64,000 nucleotides of DNA from Phenylobacterium deserti (GTDB lineage: Bacteria; Pseudomonadota; Alphaproteobacteria; Caulobacterales; Caulobacteraceae). The position numbers and the translations under genes are program-made. The stretch lies in contig CAMCXF010000008.1 of the NCBI GenBank assembly GCA_945883235.1, positions 53,383 through 117,382 on the forward strand. The letters are read 5' to 3'. Under the pieces are notes generated by a model. That model saw only the letters and a list, made by a program, of their open reading frames with translations, made no database searches and was not told the origin of the DNA. How positions within the stretch are numbered: position 1 is the first letter of the stretch; each line of letters starts with the position of its first letter. This document shows, piece by piece, positions 16,779 through 25,547 of the stretch.

Positions 16779-17048
16779 ATGTCGATAACGACAGAGCGTA
16801 AAGCCGAAGTCATCAAGACCCACGCCCGCGGCGAAGCGGACACGGGCAGCGCTGAAGTTCAGGTGGCGATCATGTCCGAAAGGATCGCGAACCTCACCGA
16901 GCACTTCAAGATGCACAAGAAGGACAACCACTCGCGCCGCGGCCTCCTCAAGATGGTCTCGGCTCGCCGATCGCTCCTGGACCACCTGAAGAAGTCCGAT
17001 GTGGACCGCTATCAGAAGCTGATCGAGACCCTCGGCCTGCGCCGTTAA
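16779..17048 (+). CDS. rpsO: Ribosomal protein uS15
   Basis: An 89-residue S15 that binds the 16S rRNA central domain early in 30S assembly. Recognised from [40 protein letters not shown] and the ending [12 protein letters not shown]. The ATG at 16779 has GCGGAG upstream and gives the exact family length. A terminator-like hairpin with T-tract follows, then pnp, the common rpsO-pnp order. Confidence 0.96.
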   Translation: MSITTERKAEVIKTHARGEADTGSAEVQVAIMSERIANLTEHFKMHKKDNHSRRGLLKMVSARRSLLDHLKKSDVDRYQKLIETLGLRR

Positions 17049-17061
17049 GGTCTGATCTGCG

Positions 17062-17104
17062 AACCGCTCCCTGGCCTTGCGGTCAGGCGGGCGGGTTCTT
17101 TTTG
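17062..17104 (+). terminator. Intrinsic terminator or attenuator between rpsO and pnp
   Basis: Core stem CCTGGCC (17070-17076) and GGTCAGG (17081-17087) with TTGC loop, allowing one G-U pair. The stem can be extended outward from AACCGC on the left to GCGGGTT on the right. It is followed by TTCTTTTTG. Confidence 0.75.
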
Positions 17105-17279
17105 TTCTCGCCGCTCCCCGCGACAGGCCGGGGAAACGATGCGGCGCAGGGTCCTGTAAAGACCCATACACATGCCGAGGGAAGTCCCTCACTCCGCCTG
17201 TTCACTGGAGAGGATTCGGAAAGTCCGATCGCTGTCCGCGCCCGCCAGGAATACGCCCGGGGGCTGAGAAAGAAGCAAA
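17105..17279 (+). promoter_or_regulatory. Long 5' leader of pnp
   Basis: About 175 bp of non-coding DNA precede pnp, with GC-rich complementary segments (for example CTCCCCG near 17114 and CGGGGA near 17131). In enterobacteria the pnp leader folds into a hairpin that RNase III cuts, allowing PNPase to repress its own mRNA. The length and position here would allow the same, but that is inference. No riboswitch was recognised. Confidence 0.35.
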
Positions 17280-19418
17280 ATGTTCGAAATCAGACGCAAG
17301 ACCATCGAGTGGGGCGGCAAGACCCTCACCCTCGAAACCGGCCGTATGGCCCGTCAGGCTGACGGCGCTGTTCTGGCCACCTACGGCGAGACCATGGTGC
17401 TCGCCACCGCCGTCTTCGCCAAGAGCGCGAAGCCCGGCCAGGACTTCTTCCCGCTCACCGTCAACTATCAGGAAAAATTCTACGCCGCCGGCAAGATCCC
17501 CGGCAGCTTCCCGCGCCGCGAAGGTGCGCCCAGCCAGAAAGAAACCCTGACCAGCCGCCTGATCGACCGTCCGATCCGTCCGCTGTTCGTCAAGGGCTTC
17601 AAGAACGAAGTCCAGGTCGTCACCACGGTGCTGGCGCACGACCTCGAGAACGATCCCGACATCGTCGCCCTGGTGGCCGCCTCGGCCGCTCTGGTGATCT
17701 CCGGCGCCCCGTTCATGGGCCCGATCGGCGGCGCCCGTGTGGGCTTCGTCGACGGTGAGTACATCCTGAACCCGACGCTTGACGAAATGAAGGAAAGCCG
17801 GATGGACCTGGTGGTCGCCGGCACCGACGACGCCGTGATGATGGTCGAATCCGAGATTCAGGAAATGACTGAGGACGAAGTGCTGAAGGGCGTCATGTTC
17901 GCCCACGCCGGCATGCAGCCCGTCATTCAGGCGATCATCGAACTGGCCGAACACGCCGCCAAGGAGCCCTTTGACTTCCAGCCCGACAACACCGACGCCA
18001 TCAAGGCCGACGTCAAGAAGCTGATCGGCAAGGATCTGGCCACCGCCTACAAGATCGTCGCCAAGGGCCAACGCCAGGACGCGGTCGGCAAGGCCAAGGC
18101 CAAGGCCAGCGAAAAGTTCGCCAAGTCCGACGCCAACCCCACCGGCATCAGCCCCGACAAGCTGGGCGGCGTGTTCAAGGAACTGGAAGCCGACGTCGTG
18201 CGTCGCAACATCCTGGATACCGGCATCCGCATCGACGGCCGCAAGGTCGATCAGGTGCGCCAGATTGTCGGCGAAGTGGGCGTGCTGCCCCGGGCTCACG
18301 GCTCGGCGCTGTTCACCCGCGGTGAGACCCAGGCCCTGGTGATTGCCACCCTTGGCACCGGTGACGACGAGCAGATGATCGACGCGCTGGAAGGCAAGTA
18401 CTACGAGAAGTTCATGCTGCACTACAATTTCCCCCCCTTCTCGGTCGGGGAAACGGGCCGCATGGGCGCGCCGGGTCGCCGCGAAGTTGGCCACGGCAAG
18501 CTGGCATGGCGGGCGATCCGTCCGATGCTGCCGGCCTATGAGGACTTCCCCTACACCATCCGTCTCGTCTCGGAGATTTTCGAGTCCAACGGCTCGTCCT
18601 CGATGGCCTCGGTCTGCGGTTCCTCACTGGCCCTTATGGATGCGGGCGTGCCCCTGAAGAAGCCGGTGTCCGGCATCGCCATGGGCCTGATCCTGGAGAG
18701 CGATGGCTTCGCCGTGCTCAGTGACATCCTCGGTGACGAAGACCACCTCGGCGACATGGACTTCAAGGTCGCTGGCACTGCCGATGGCATCACGTCGCTG
18801 CAGATGGATATCAAGATCGCCGGAATCACCGAAGAGATCATGAAGCAAGCCTTGGCTCAGGCCAAAGGTGGACGTGATCATATTCTCGGCGAAATGAACA
18901 AGGCCATGGAAGCCCCCCGCCAGGAGCTGGGCGAATACGCACCCAAGATCGAGACCATCAAGATCCCGGTGGAAAAGATCCGCGAAGTGATCGGAACGGG
19001 CGGCAAGGTGATCCGCGAGATCACCGCCGAAACCGGTGCCAAGATCGACATCGGCGAAGACGGCACCATCAAGATCGCGGCCGCCGACCAAGCCAAGATC
19101 GATGCCGCCAAGACCTGGATCAAGTCGATCACCCAGGAAGCTGAAGTGGGTGCGATCTACACCGGCAAGGTCGTGAAGGTTGTCGATTTCGGCGCCTTCG
19201 TGAACTTCTTCGGCGCCAAGGACGGCCTGGTTCACGTCAGCCAGATCGCCAACCAGCGCGTGGACAAGGTCTCCGACGTCCTCACCGAAGGCCAGTCGGT
19301 TAAGGTGAAGCTGTTGGGCTTCGACGACCGCGGCAAGACCCGCCTCTCCATGAAGGTCGTCGACCAGGAGACTGGTGAAGACCTGTCAGCCAAGCAGGCC
19401 GAGGGCGCTGACGCTTAA
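17280..19418 (+). CDS. pnp: Polyribonucleotide nucleotidyltransferase (PNPase)
   Basis: A 712-residue PNPase, the phosphorolytic 3'-5' exoribonuclease of the RNA degradosome. It has two RNase PH-like domains (about 1-225 and 310-550) joined by a helical segment. The active second core contains [14 protein letters not shown] and [18 protein letters not shown] domain ([15 protein letters not shown], about 563-577) and an S1 domain ([20 protein letters not shown], about 625-690) follow. A strong hairpin terminator lies just after the stop. Large antisense frames here are shadows of this gene's codon usage. Confidence 0.97.
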   Translation: MFEIRRKTIEWGGKTLTLETGRMARQADGAVLATYGETMVLATAVFAKSAKPGQDFFPLTVNYQEKFYAAGKIPGSFPRREGAPSQKETLTSRLIDRPIRPLFVKGFKNEVQVVTTVLAHDLENDPDIVALVAASAALVISGAPFMGPIGGARVGFVDGEYILNPTLDEMKESRMDLVVAGTDDAVMMVESEIQEMTEDEVLKGVMFAHAGMQPVIQAIIELAEHAAKEPFDFQPDNTDAIKADVKKLIGKDLATAYKIVAKGQRQDAVGKAKAKASEKFAKSDANPTGISPDKLGGVFKELEADVVRRNILDTGIRIDGRKVDQVRQIVGEVGVLPRAHGSALFTRGETQALVIATLGTGDDEQMIDALEGKYYEKFMLHYNFPPFSVGETGRMGAPGRREVGHGKLAWRAIRPMLPAYEDFPYTIRLVSEIFESNGSSSMASVCGSSLALMDAGVPLKKPVSGIAMGLILESDGFAVLSDILGDEDHLGDMDFKVAGTADGITSLQMDIKIAGITEEIMKQALAQAKGGRDHILGEMNKAMEAPRQELGEYAPKIETIKIPVEKIREVIGTGGKVIREITAETGAKIDIGEDGTIKIAAADQAKIDAAKTWIKSITQEAEVGAIYTGKVVKVVDFGAFVNFFGAKDGLVHVSQIANQRVDKVSDVLTEGQSVKVKLLGFDDRGKTRLSMKVVDQETGEDLSAKQAEGADA

Positions 19419-19448
19419 GAGCGTTGTCTCGGAGTTGATCTGATTGGG

Positions 19449-19477
19449 GCGGCTGCAGCAATGCAGCCGCCCTCTTT
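19449..19477 (+). terminator. Rho-independent terminator of pnp
   Basis: Perfect 9-bp stem GCGGCTGCA (19449-19457) and TGCAGCCGC (19462-19470) with GCAA loop, followed by CCTCTTT. It sits in the convergent gap before the DUF6481 gene. Confidence 0.85.
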
Positions 19478-19488
19478 CGTTGGCTGGC

Positions 19489-19845
19489 CTATCGTGCCTT
19501 GCGGGCGGCGTATTTGGCGTCGCGTTTGGCCTTGGCTTCTTCCTTGCTGAGCTGTTTGCGTTCCTTGCGTGCGCCGCGCTTTTCGGCAAGCTCGGCGGCT
19601 TCGGCCGCCGCGACTTCGGCTTCTGCGGCGGCGACACGGTCAGCCGCCGCCTGCTTGGCCAAGGCCTTTTCGATTTCGCGGGCGTCACGCACAGCCTTGA
19701 GGTCGGCCGCCTTCATGGCAGCACGCTCCGCGAACAGTGGGTCAACGACCGTCGGCTTCGGCTTGAGCTTGGCCAGCAAGGCTGCCTTGGACTCCGCCGC
19801 GGCGGCGAGCCGGTCGGTAAGGGCAGAGCCCTTCAGATCACGCAT
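19489..19845 (-). CDS. DUF6481 family protein
   Basis: A 118-residue, highly charged protein rich in Ala, Lys, Glu and Arg, predicted almost entirely helical or coiled-coil (residues about 25-110). N-terminal MRDLKGSALTDRLAAAAESK and C-terminal KRDAKYAARKAR match a small alphaproteobacterial family of unknown function (DUF6481). No membrane segment or signal peptide. It lies between pnp (convergent) and dnaA (same strand, upstream). A nucleic-acid-binding role is possible from its charge but unproven. Confidence 0.75.
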   Translation of the reverse strand: MRDLKGSALTDRLAAAAESKAALLAKLKPKPTVVDPLFAERAAMKAADLKAVRDAREIEKALAKQAAADRVAAAEAEVAAAEAAELAEKRGARKERKQLSKEEAKAKRDAKYAARKAR

Positions 19846-19917
19846 GTGAGGCTTTTCAGTATTGGCCGCCGTTGCGCGGGTGACGACATCCTATCAGATA
19901 CTGACGGCCCAGTCCCC

Positions 19918-21339
19918 TCAGCCGCGCAGCTTGCGCAGCAGCAGGTCTACGTCGCGGGCCAGAACCGGATCATCGGCCTTCAGCGCCTCGATACGACGCA
20001 CGGCGTGCAGGACTGTCGTGTGATCACGGCCCCCGAAACGACGCCCGATGTCGGGCAACGACCGGGTGGTGATCTGCTTGGCCAACCACATAGCGACCTG
20101 CCGGGGTCGGGCGATCGCGCGCGCGCGGCGTTCCGAGATCAGGTCGGACTGTTTGAGTGCATAGTGCTCGGCGACGGTCTTCTGAATCGTGTCGACAGTG
20201 ACCTTGCGCTCGCTGACCGACAGGTGTGGTCGCAGAATGGCCTGGGACTCGTCCAGAGTCAGCCGGGCGATATCGCCACCCACGCGGGCCACCAGGGTGT
20301 TCAGCGCGCCTTCAAGCTCGCGGACGCTGTCGGTGAAACGGTCTGCCAGGAATTGCAGCACCTCGGTCCGTGCGGCGGGATGGAAACCACCCTGCTGGGC
20401 CAGGGTCAGGAGCTTGCGTTCAAGAATACCGAGGCGAAGGGTCCGGTCAGCCGGCTCGATGCCGCAGACCAGTCCGGCCTGCAGGTGGGACCGAAGTCGC
20501 GGCTCCATCTCGGACAGCTCGGTGGGGGACCGATCAGCGGTCAACACCACGCGCCGGCCATCCTCGACCAAAGCGATCAGGGTGTGGAACAGCTCTTCCT
20601 GGGTCTGGGTCTTGCCGGCCACAAAGTGGACGTCGTCGATCAGCAGTAGGTCGGCGTTGCGAAGATCCTCCTTGAACGCCTGGGTCTGCTTGTCCTGAAG
20701 GGCCTTCACGAATGTTGAGGTGAAGCGCTCTGCCGAAAGATAGACCACCCGCTTGTCCGGTTGGGTGCGCATGGCTTCCCACGCCATAGCGTTCAGCAGG
20801 TGGGTTTTGCCGAATCCATAGGGCCCATGCAGCACGACGGGATTGAAGTGCCCGTCTGCCCACGACGCGACGCGGCGTGCTACGGCAAAGGCGAACTCAT
20901 TGGCGGGCCCGGAGACGAAACTGTCAAAGGAGTAGCGCTCCTGAAGCCCCTGGAGCCTACCCTGACGGGCGGCAACCGGAGCAGCGGCCTCGACTTCAAC
21001 CTCGAAAACCTCCGGAACTCGTGGCGTGGCGTTCCCCGCGAAAGTCGGGCGGCTGTCGACGTCCAGGCGAGACTTCAGATCAAGGCGGCGACCCAGAGGG
21101 TCGTTCTGCGCCCAGAGCTCGCCAATACGGCGCCACGCATTGTTGCGAATCCAGTCGCGCGCGACGCCCGTTGCGGCCACGACACACACCTCGTCTCCGG
21201 ACTCGCGCAGCGCCGCCTGACCCAGCCACGACCCGAATGTCGCGTCACCCAGTTCACGCTTGAGAACCAGGCACGTCTTTCCCCACACGGCCAATGCCGG
21301 TGCGTTTGCCATGGCGCTCGCAGCCCCCCCGCTCGTCAT
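19918..21339 (-). CDS. dnaA: Chromosomal replication initiator DnaA
   Basis: A 473-residue DnaA, the AAA+ ATPase that opens the replication origin. Domain I is near the N-terminus (AVWGKTCLVLKRELGDATFG), a short linker domain II ends near 125, domain III has Walker A GPYGFGKTHLLNA and Walker B LLIDDVHF, and domain IV has the DnaA-box recognition helix GGRDHTTVLHAVRRIE. The ATG at 21339 has AGGA upstream; a TTG at 21348 and an ATG at 21312 are alternatives. Neighbours rpsT (upstream) and a DUF6481 gene match the Caulobacter-type dnaA region. No DnaA-box cluster is visible nearby, so the origin is probably outside the window. Confidence 0.96.
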   Translation of the reverse strand: MTSGGAASAMANAPALAVWGKTCLVLKRELGDATFGSWLGQAALRESGDEVCVVAATGVARDWIRNNAWRRIGELWAQNDPLGRRLDLKSRLDVDSRPTFAGNATPRVPEVFEVEVEAAAPVAARQGRLQGLQERYSFDSFVSGPANEFAFAVARRVASWADGHFNPVVLHGPYGFGKTHLLNAMAWEAMRTQPDKRVVYLSAERFTSTFVKALQDKQTQAFKEDLRNADLLLIDDVHFVAGKTQTQEELFHTLIALVEDGRRVVLTADRSPTELSEMEPRLRSHLQAGLVCGIEPADRTLRLGILERKLLTLAQQGGFHPAARTEVLQFLADRFTDSVRELEGALNTLVARVGGDIARLTLDESQAILRPHLSVSERKVTVDTIQKTVAEHYALKQSDLISERRARAIARPRQVAMWLAKQITTRSLPDIGRRFGGRDHTTVLHAVRRIEALKADDPVLARDVDLLLRKLRG

Positions 21340-21670
21340 TCGTCGCAATCCTATCGCGCCAATGGTCGACAGGCCGAGGTCCCGAACCCCTCAACCAACA
21401 GCATCTTCTACAAACACAGGTTCTCCGTCAGCGGATGCATAAGCTCCGCCGATGTCCCAGTTTTGGCCGGGATCAGGTCAAAGACGCCTGTTGAGGGACC
21501 GACACTAGTCGCGGCCTCAAAGGGGTCAACGGTGATTCTTCGCGTGGTCGAGCGATATTTTCGTTGACATGACAGCGACCCTTTTCGCGCCAAGGGAAAG
21601 CTCAATTCTCAACCTGAGAACTCGTCCTGGCGCGGCCAAAAATGTCGCACCCCCGACTACCGACAACCCA
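21340..21670. other. dnaA-rpsT intergenic region
   Basis: About 330 bp between the dnaA start and the rpsT terminator. No open frame looks real. There is no AT-rich unwinding element, no TTATCCACA-type DnaA box and no TTAA-N7-TTAA CtrA box that I can see, so it is not an obvious replication origin. It contains the tentative dnaA promoter and one GANTC site. Confidence 0.6.
21502..21538 (-). promoter_or_regulatory. Candidate dnaA promoter with a GANTC methylation site
   Basis: On the minus strand TTGACC (21529-21524) and TAGTGT (21507-21502) are spaced by 16 bp, a plausible sigma-70-type promoter about 160 bp before dnaA. Just upstream lies GATTC (21534-21538), a GANTC site recognised by the cell-cycle methyltransferase CcrM in Caulobacter relatives, where dnaA transcription is known to depend on methylation state. 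Promoter call is tentative. Confidence 0.4.
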
Positions 21671-21699
21671 AAATAAAGCAGCGCCCCGAAGGGCGCTGC
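21671..21699 (-). terminator. Rho-independent terminator of rpsT
   Basis: On the minus strand a perfect 9-bp stem, GCAGCGCCC and GGGCGCTGC (21699-21691 and 21686-21678) with a TTCG tetraloop, is followed by TTTATTTT. A textbook intrinsic terminator, 47 bp after the rpsT stop. Confidence 0.95.
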
Positions 21700-21746
21700 T
21701 GAATGAAATCCTAGCGAATGAGCGGGAATAACCCGCCCGACGTGGC

Positions 21747-22016
21747 TCAGGCCGCCGACATCTTCTTCAGCTGGGCGGCCAGGCGCGATACCTTGCGTGA
21801 GCCGGTATTCTTGTGGACCACACCCTTGGTTACAGCGCGCATCAACTCCGACTGCGCTTTTACGAAGGCATCCTTCGCGACGGTGGCGTCACCGGCCGTC
21901 ACGGCCTCATCAAACTTGCGAAGGAAGGTGCGCACGCGCGAGCGGCGGGCCGTGTTGACTTCGGTGCGGCGGGCGATCTTGCGGACCGCCTTTTTGGAGC
22001 CGGGCGTATTGGCCAT
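21747..22016 (-). CDS. rpsT: Ribosomal protein bS20
   Basis: An 89-residue, Lys/Arg/Ala-rich S20 that binds 16S rRNA. Recognised from [37 protein letters not shown] and the ending [14 protein letters not shown]. Exact family length. Followed by a strong terminator and then dnaA, the arrangement seen in Caulobacter relatives. Confidence 0.96.
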   Translation of the reverse strand: MANTPGSKKAVRKIARRTEVNTARRSRVRTFLRKFDEAVTAGDATVAKDAFVKAQSELMRAVTKGVVHKNTGSRKVSRLAAQLKKMSAA

Positions 22017-22122
22017 TCGGGACTGCTCTCAAAACGGGTAGCACCCGCCGGTAAGCCGGCAGGCGAAAATGGAGGCGCGGATATACTGAAAGGGACCCCT
22101 GCGGTCAATGGTGCCCGGCGGA

Positions 22123-22902
22123 TCATTTCCCGGTGAAGGCCGGCTTCCGCTTGTCGATGAAGGCGGCCATGCCTTCTTTCTGATCCTCGAACGCGAACAG
22201 GGAGTGAAACAGGCGACGCTCCATACGGACTCCCGTGGCCAGGGTGGTCTCGAAGGCGGCGTTCACAAGCTCCTTGTTCATCATCACCGCGAGCGGGGAT
22301 TGGCCGGCGATTTTGACGGCGGCTGCCACGGCTTCTTCGATGAGTTTGTCAGCCGGCACGACGCGGGACACCAAGCCCGCGCGCTCTGCCTCGGCGGCGT
22401 CCATCATCCGGGCGGTCAGAATCATGTCCATGGCCTTGGACTTGCCGACCGCGCGGGGCAGACGCTGGGTGCCGCCGATCCCCGGCATGACACCGAGATT
22501 GATCTCGGGCTGGCCGAACCGGGCTGTCTCCGAGGCGATGATGAAATCGCACAGCATGGCCAACTCACAGCCGCCGCCCAGGGCGAAACCCGAAACGGCA
22601 GCGATGATCGGCTTGCGAAAATGTTCCATCCGGCGACCCACCGGTCCGAACATGTCGGTCGCAAACATCTGTGCGTAGCTCTTGTCCGACATTTCCTTGA
22701 TGTCCGCGCCGGCAGCAAAGGCGCGATCGGACCCGGTCAGCACGAGGCAACGAACGCTGTCGTCGACCTCAGCGACGTCCAGAGCGGTGGCGAGTTCACC
22801 CAGCAACTGGGCATTGAGCGCGTTCAGCGCTTCTGGTCGGTTCAGGCGGATCACGGTCACGCCCGCGCTGGGGATCTCGACGATCAGGGTTTCGTAGCTC
22901 AT
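22123..22902 (-). CDS. Enoyl-CoA hydratase (crotonase family)
   Basis: A 259-residue crotonase-fold protein that hydrates trans-2-enoyl-CoA. The oxyanion-hole motifs are [10 protein letters not shown] (about 61-70) and [12 protein letters not shown] (about 105-116); a catalytic Glu pair is consistent with CELAM and the [13 protein letters not shown] segment. Resembles FadB/PaaF-type short-chain enoyl-CoA hydratases. It lies between rpsT and the TraB-like gene on the same strand. The precise pathway (fatty acid, branched-chain or phenylacetate) is not clear from context. Confidence 0.9.
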   Translation of the reverse strand: MSYETLIVEIPSAGVTVIRLNRPEALNALNAQLLGELATALDVAEVDDSVRCLVLTGSDRAFAAGADIKEMSDKSYAQMFATDMFGPVGRRMEHFRKPIIAAVSGFALGGGCELAMLCDFIIASETARFGQPEINLGVMPGIGGTQRLPRAVGKSKAMDMILTARMMDAAEAERAGLVSRVVPADKLIEEAVAAAVKIAGQSPLAVMMNKELVNAAFETTLATGVRMERRLFHSLFAFEDQKEGMAAFIDKRKPAFTGK

Positions 22903-22932
22903 TGGGGGCTCCCTCGTTGGCTTGCCGTCCGC

Positions 22933-23790
22933 TTACGGTCCTGTGACCGAATAGCCAAGGGCTCTGAGGCGCGCGGGGACACCATCTTCCCCCACCAGAT
23001 GACCGGCGCCGACCACCACGACCGTGCGGCCCCTGCCCTTGAGCCGGGCATTGAGAGTCGCGGTCCAGGCCGCGTTGCGCTGCACGATCAGGCGCTGAAA
23101 CAGCGCCGGCGACAGGCCGCGCAGCGATTGGGTCTCGCGCTCAAGCGCTGTGACGTCGCCCGCCATCCACGCCGCAATCAAGGTCGCAAAAGCGTCTGGG
23201 TTGGCGTCGATGTCGTCCATGGAGCCGCTCAGTGACGCGATCTGATCCGGAACGGATGCTGAATTGAAAAGCGCGATCTGGTCCGCCGGGGTTTCCAGAG
23301 ACTTGCGACGGGCCGAGCGGGGTGCGGTGGCGCTGATCGTGGCTTCCACTCCATGCTCGGCGGCGGCACCGATCTGCCGGTAGAGAGCTGCCGCTAAGGC
23401 GACCTCGGCTAGCCAGGGCTTCAGCCGGTCAAGGCTCGCTCGGTCGACGCCATAGGTCCCGGCAATCCGCAAAAGGCGGGTCGCATCATCCGGCGGTAGC
23501 ATGGCAAACAATGATTGGCCCGGCGGCAGGGTTCCCGTGGCCAGCGCTAGGTGCGCGACCTCGCGCTCCGAGGCAGCGTCAACCGGCAACTCGAACCACA
23601 GATCTTCCGCCACGAGCAGCGCCACATCGAGCGCGGCAGGACGCCACGCCAAGCCTGGTGGCAGGACATGAACGGAGCCGAACAGCAACATTTCAGAATC
23701 GGCATCTCGCACAATCCAGACCCTGGGCTCGGCAAATGCGGGGAATGCCAACGTCAGGGTGGCAGTCAGGCCGGCCAAGAACGCCCTCAT
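22933..23790 (-). CDS. TraB/GumN family protein, exported
   Basis: A 285-residue TraB/GumN-family protein. A signal peptide precedes AEPRVWIVRDADSEMLLFGS, then the family motif GSVHVLPPG, a central helical region, and the second motif VVVVGAGHLVGEDGV near the C-terminus. The paired GxxH...GxxH motifs suggest a metal-dependent (Tiki-like) protease fold, but bacterial functions are largely unknown. The ATG at 23790 overlaps the mutM stop (ATGA), so it is translationally coupled to mutM. A TTG at 23805 is a weaker alternative. Confidence 0.82.
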   Translation of the reverse strand: MRAFLAGLTATLTLAFPAFAEPRVWIVRDADSEMLLFGSVHVLPPGLAWRPAALDVALLVAEDLWFELPVDAASEREVAHLALATGTLPPGQSLFAMLPPDDATRLLRIAGTYGVDRASLDRLKPWLAEVALAAALYRQIGAAAEHGVEATISATAPRSARRKSLETPADQIALFNSASVPDQIASLSGSMDDIDANPDAFATLIAAWMAGDVTALERETQSLRGLSPALFQRLIVQRNAAWTATLNARLKGRGRTVVVVGAGHLVGEDGVPARLRALGYSVTGP

Positions 23791-24650
23791 GCCTGACACG
23801 CGCAACAGAAGAAGGTGGAACGCCCGGCCTGCATCTGGCGATGAATCACGCCTTTGCAGCCGTCGTTGCGGCAGGCCTCGCCCTCACGATCATAGGTCCG
23901 GAAGCTATGCTGGAAGTAGCCGAGCGCGCCGTTCGTTTGCGCAAAGTCGCGCAGGGTTGAGCCCCCGGCGGCGATGGCCTCTGTCAGAATGGCCTTGATC
24001 GCGGGAACCAGAACGGCCAGTCGGTCCGCCCTGACGCCTCCTGCGGGCTTGAACGGCGAAATCCGGGCGCGGTTCAACGCCTCACAGACATAGATGTTGC
24101 CCAGCCCTGCCACCGTGCGCTGGTCCAGCAAGAGGGTTTTGGGTCCCTGTTTTCGCCCGGCGAAGGCCGCCCTCAGATGCGCAGGGTTGAAGGCATCGGA
24201 TAGCGGCTCCGGCCCCAGGCCGGCGAACCATGGGTGCTGATCCAGTGTCGCCGTGTCGATCAGCGACATGTAACCAAACCGGCGGGGGTCATAATAGGTC
24301 ACCCGGTCGCCGACTTCGGTCTCGAACACGATGTGGGCGTGCTTGGGGTTGAGGTCAGGAGCATAGTGGAAGGTGCCGGGCCGCGTCTGGCCTTCAGGCC
24401 GGGTGATTTCGAACCGGCCGCTCATGCCCAAATGCATGACCAGGGTCGTCTGGCGATCAAGCCGACCCAGCAGATATTTGGCGCGGCGTTCCAGCGTAAC
24501 GACCGTGGCACCGGTCAGCGTCTGGACGAAATCGGTCGGCAGGGCAAAGCGTAGATCGGGACGACGCGCCTCGACGCGGGCGAGCCTCACGCCTTCCAGA
24601 ACGGGCGCGAGGCCACTACGTACAGTCTCGACTTCAGGCAATTCGGGCAT
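23787..24650 (-). CDS. mutM: Formamidopyrimidine-DNA glycosylase
   Basis: A 287-residue Fpg/MutM that removes oxidised purines such as 8-oxoguanine. The N-terminus must be MPELPEVETV, with Pro2 (nucleophile) and Glu3, so the ATG at 24650 is correct; an upstream ATG at 24668 would bury the catalytic Pro. The helix-two-turn-helix precedes VAGLGNIYVCEALNRARISP, and a C-terminal zinc finger with four Cys (CRNDGCKG ... FFCCACQA) ends the protein. It is divergent from ubiE, 120 bp apart, and overlaps the downstream TraB-like gene. Confidence 0.96.
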   Translation of the reverse strand: MPELPEVETVRSGLAPVLEGVRLARVEARRPDLRFALPTDFVQTLTGATVVTLERRAKYLLGRLDRQTTLVMHLGMSGRFEITRPEGQTRPGTFHYAPDLNPKHAHIVFETEVGDRVTYYDPRRFGYMSLIDTATLDQHPWFAGLGPEPLSDAFNPAHLRAAFAGRKQGPKTLLLDQRTVAGLGNIYVCEALNRARISPFKPAGGVRADRLAVLVPAIKAILTEAIAAGGSTLRDFAQTNGALGYFQHSFRTYDREGEACRNDGCKGVIHRQMQAGRSTFFCCACQA

Positions 24651-24770
24651 GGGACGCTGGCTTGGCACGGCACTGCTGGCGCGCCAAGACCCCCTGTTCC
24701 CGCTTCGTCAGGAACAGCTTCCCGAAGCAAGAATCTGGAGCGCGCCTTTCCGGGCGTGCTCTAGCGGGTT

Positions 24771-25541
24771 ATGAGCAGCGACATGACGGGACCTTCCGCA
24801 TCCTTTGGCTTCCGCGATGTTGATGCCTCGCAGAAAGTCGGCCTCGTCAGGGGCGTGTTTGACCGCGTGGCTGGCCGCTACGACCTGATGAACGACCTGA
24901 TGAGCGTGGGCGTGCACCGGCTCTGGAAGGACGCCGTCGCCGCACGCCTCAATCCGCAGCCTGGCGAGACCATCATCGACTGTGCGGGCGGTACTGGCGA
25001 CATGGCGCGCCGGTTTGCAAAGCTGGTCAGGCGGGCGCAGGTCCGGCGGGGCGGGACAGCCGCGAAGATCTTTGTCGTCGACTACAATGCCGAGATGATT
25101 GCCGCTGGCCGCGAGCGCGGCGGCATGCCGGAGATCACCTGGACGGTCGGCGACGCGCAGCGCCTGCCGCTGCCCGACGCCATCGCAGACGCCTATGTGA
25201 TCAGCTTTGGGATCCGGAATGTCACAGACATCCCGGGTGCACTGCGCGAGGCCCGCCGGGTGCTGAAGCCGGGCGGGCGGTTCCTCTGTCTGGAGTTTTC
25301 CCGGCCGGTCACCGAGGCGCTCCGAAAGGCCTATGACGCGTGGTCTTTCGGGGTGATTCCGGAGATCGGGGCTCGGGTCGCGAATGATCGCGACGCATAT
25401 CAGTATCTGGTGGAAAGCATCAGACGCTTCCCCGACCAGCAGCAGTTCGCGACAATGATCGGCGAGGCCGGGTTTGCTCAGGTGGGCTGGACCAATTTCA
25501 CGGCCGGTGTCTCGGCGCTCCACACCGCACGGGCGATCTAG
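24771..25541 (+). CDS. ubiE: Ubiquinone/menaquinone biosynthesis C-methyltransferase
   Basis: A 256-residue SAM-dependent methyltransferase that methylates the quinone ring. UbiE signatures are [18 protein letters not shown], motif [13 protein letters not shown] (68-79), and [20 protein letters not shown] with LEFSRP. A short insertion ([15 protein letters not shown]) lies between motif I and the next strand. The gene starts an ubiE-ubiB-type unit, with ubiB 6 bp downstream; both act in ubiquinone synthesis. Confidence 0.95.
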   Translation: MSSDMTGPSASFGFRDVDASQKVGLVRGVFDRVAGRYDLMNDLMSVGVHRLWKDAVAARLNPQPGETIIDCAGGTGDMARRFAKLVRRAQVRRGGTAAKIFVVDYNAEMIAAGRERGGMPEITWTVGDAQRLPLPDAIADAYVISFGIRNVTDIPGALREARRVLKPGGRFLCLEFSRPVTEALRKAYDAWSFGVIPEIGARVANDRDAYQYLVESIRRFPDQQQFATMIGEAGFAQVGWTNFTAGVSALHTARAI

Positions 25542-25547
25542 AGGCGC

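Noticed and set aside
17202..18494. Large open frame on the minus strand inside pnp
   Set aside because: Repetitive Gly/His/Asp/Leu composition typical of antisense reading of a GC-rich gene; pnp on the plus strand is unambiguous.
19444..20649. 400-codon plus-strand frame across the DUF6481 gene and dnaA
   Set aside because: Antisense shadow of dnaA; no domain, ribosome binding site or sensible composition.
21340..21746. Replication origin next to dnaA
   Set aside because: No DnaA boxes, no AT-rich unwinding region and no CtrA-type boxes are visible; in Caulobacter relatives the origin lies some kilobases away.
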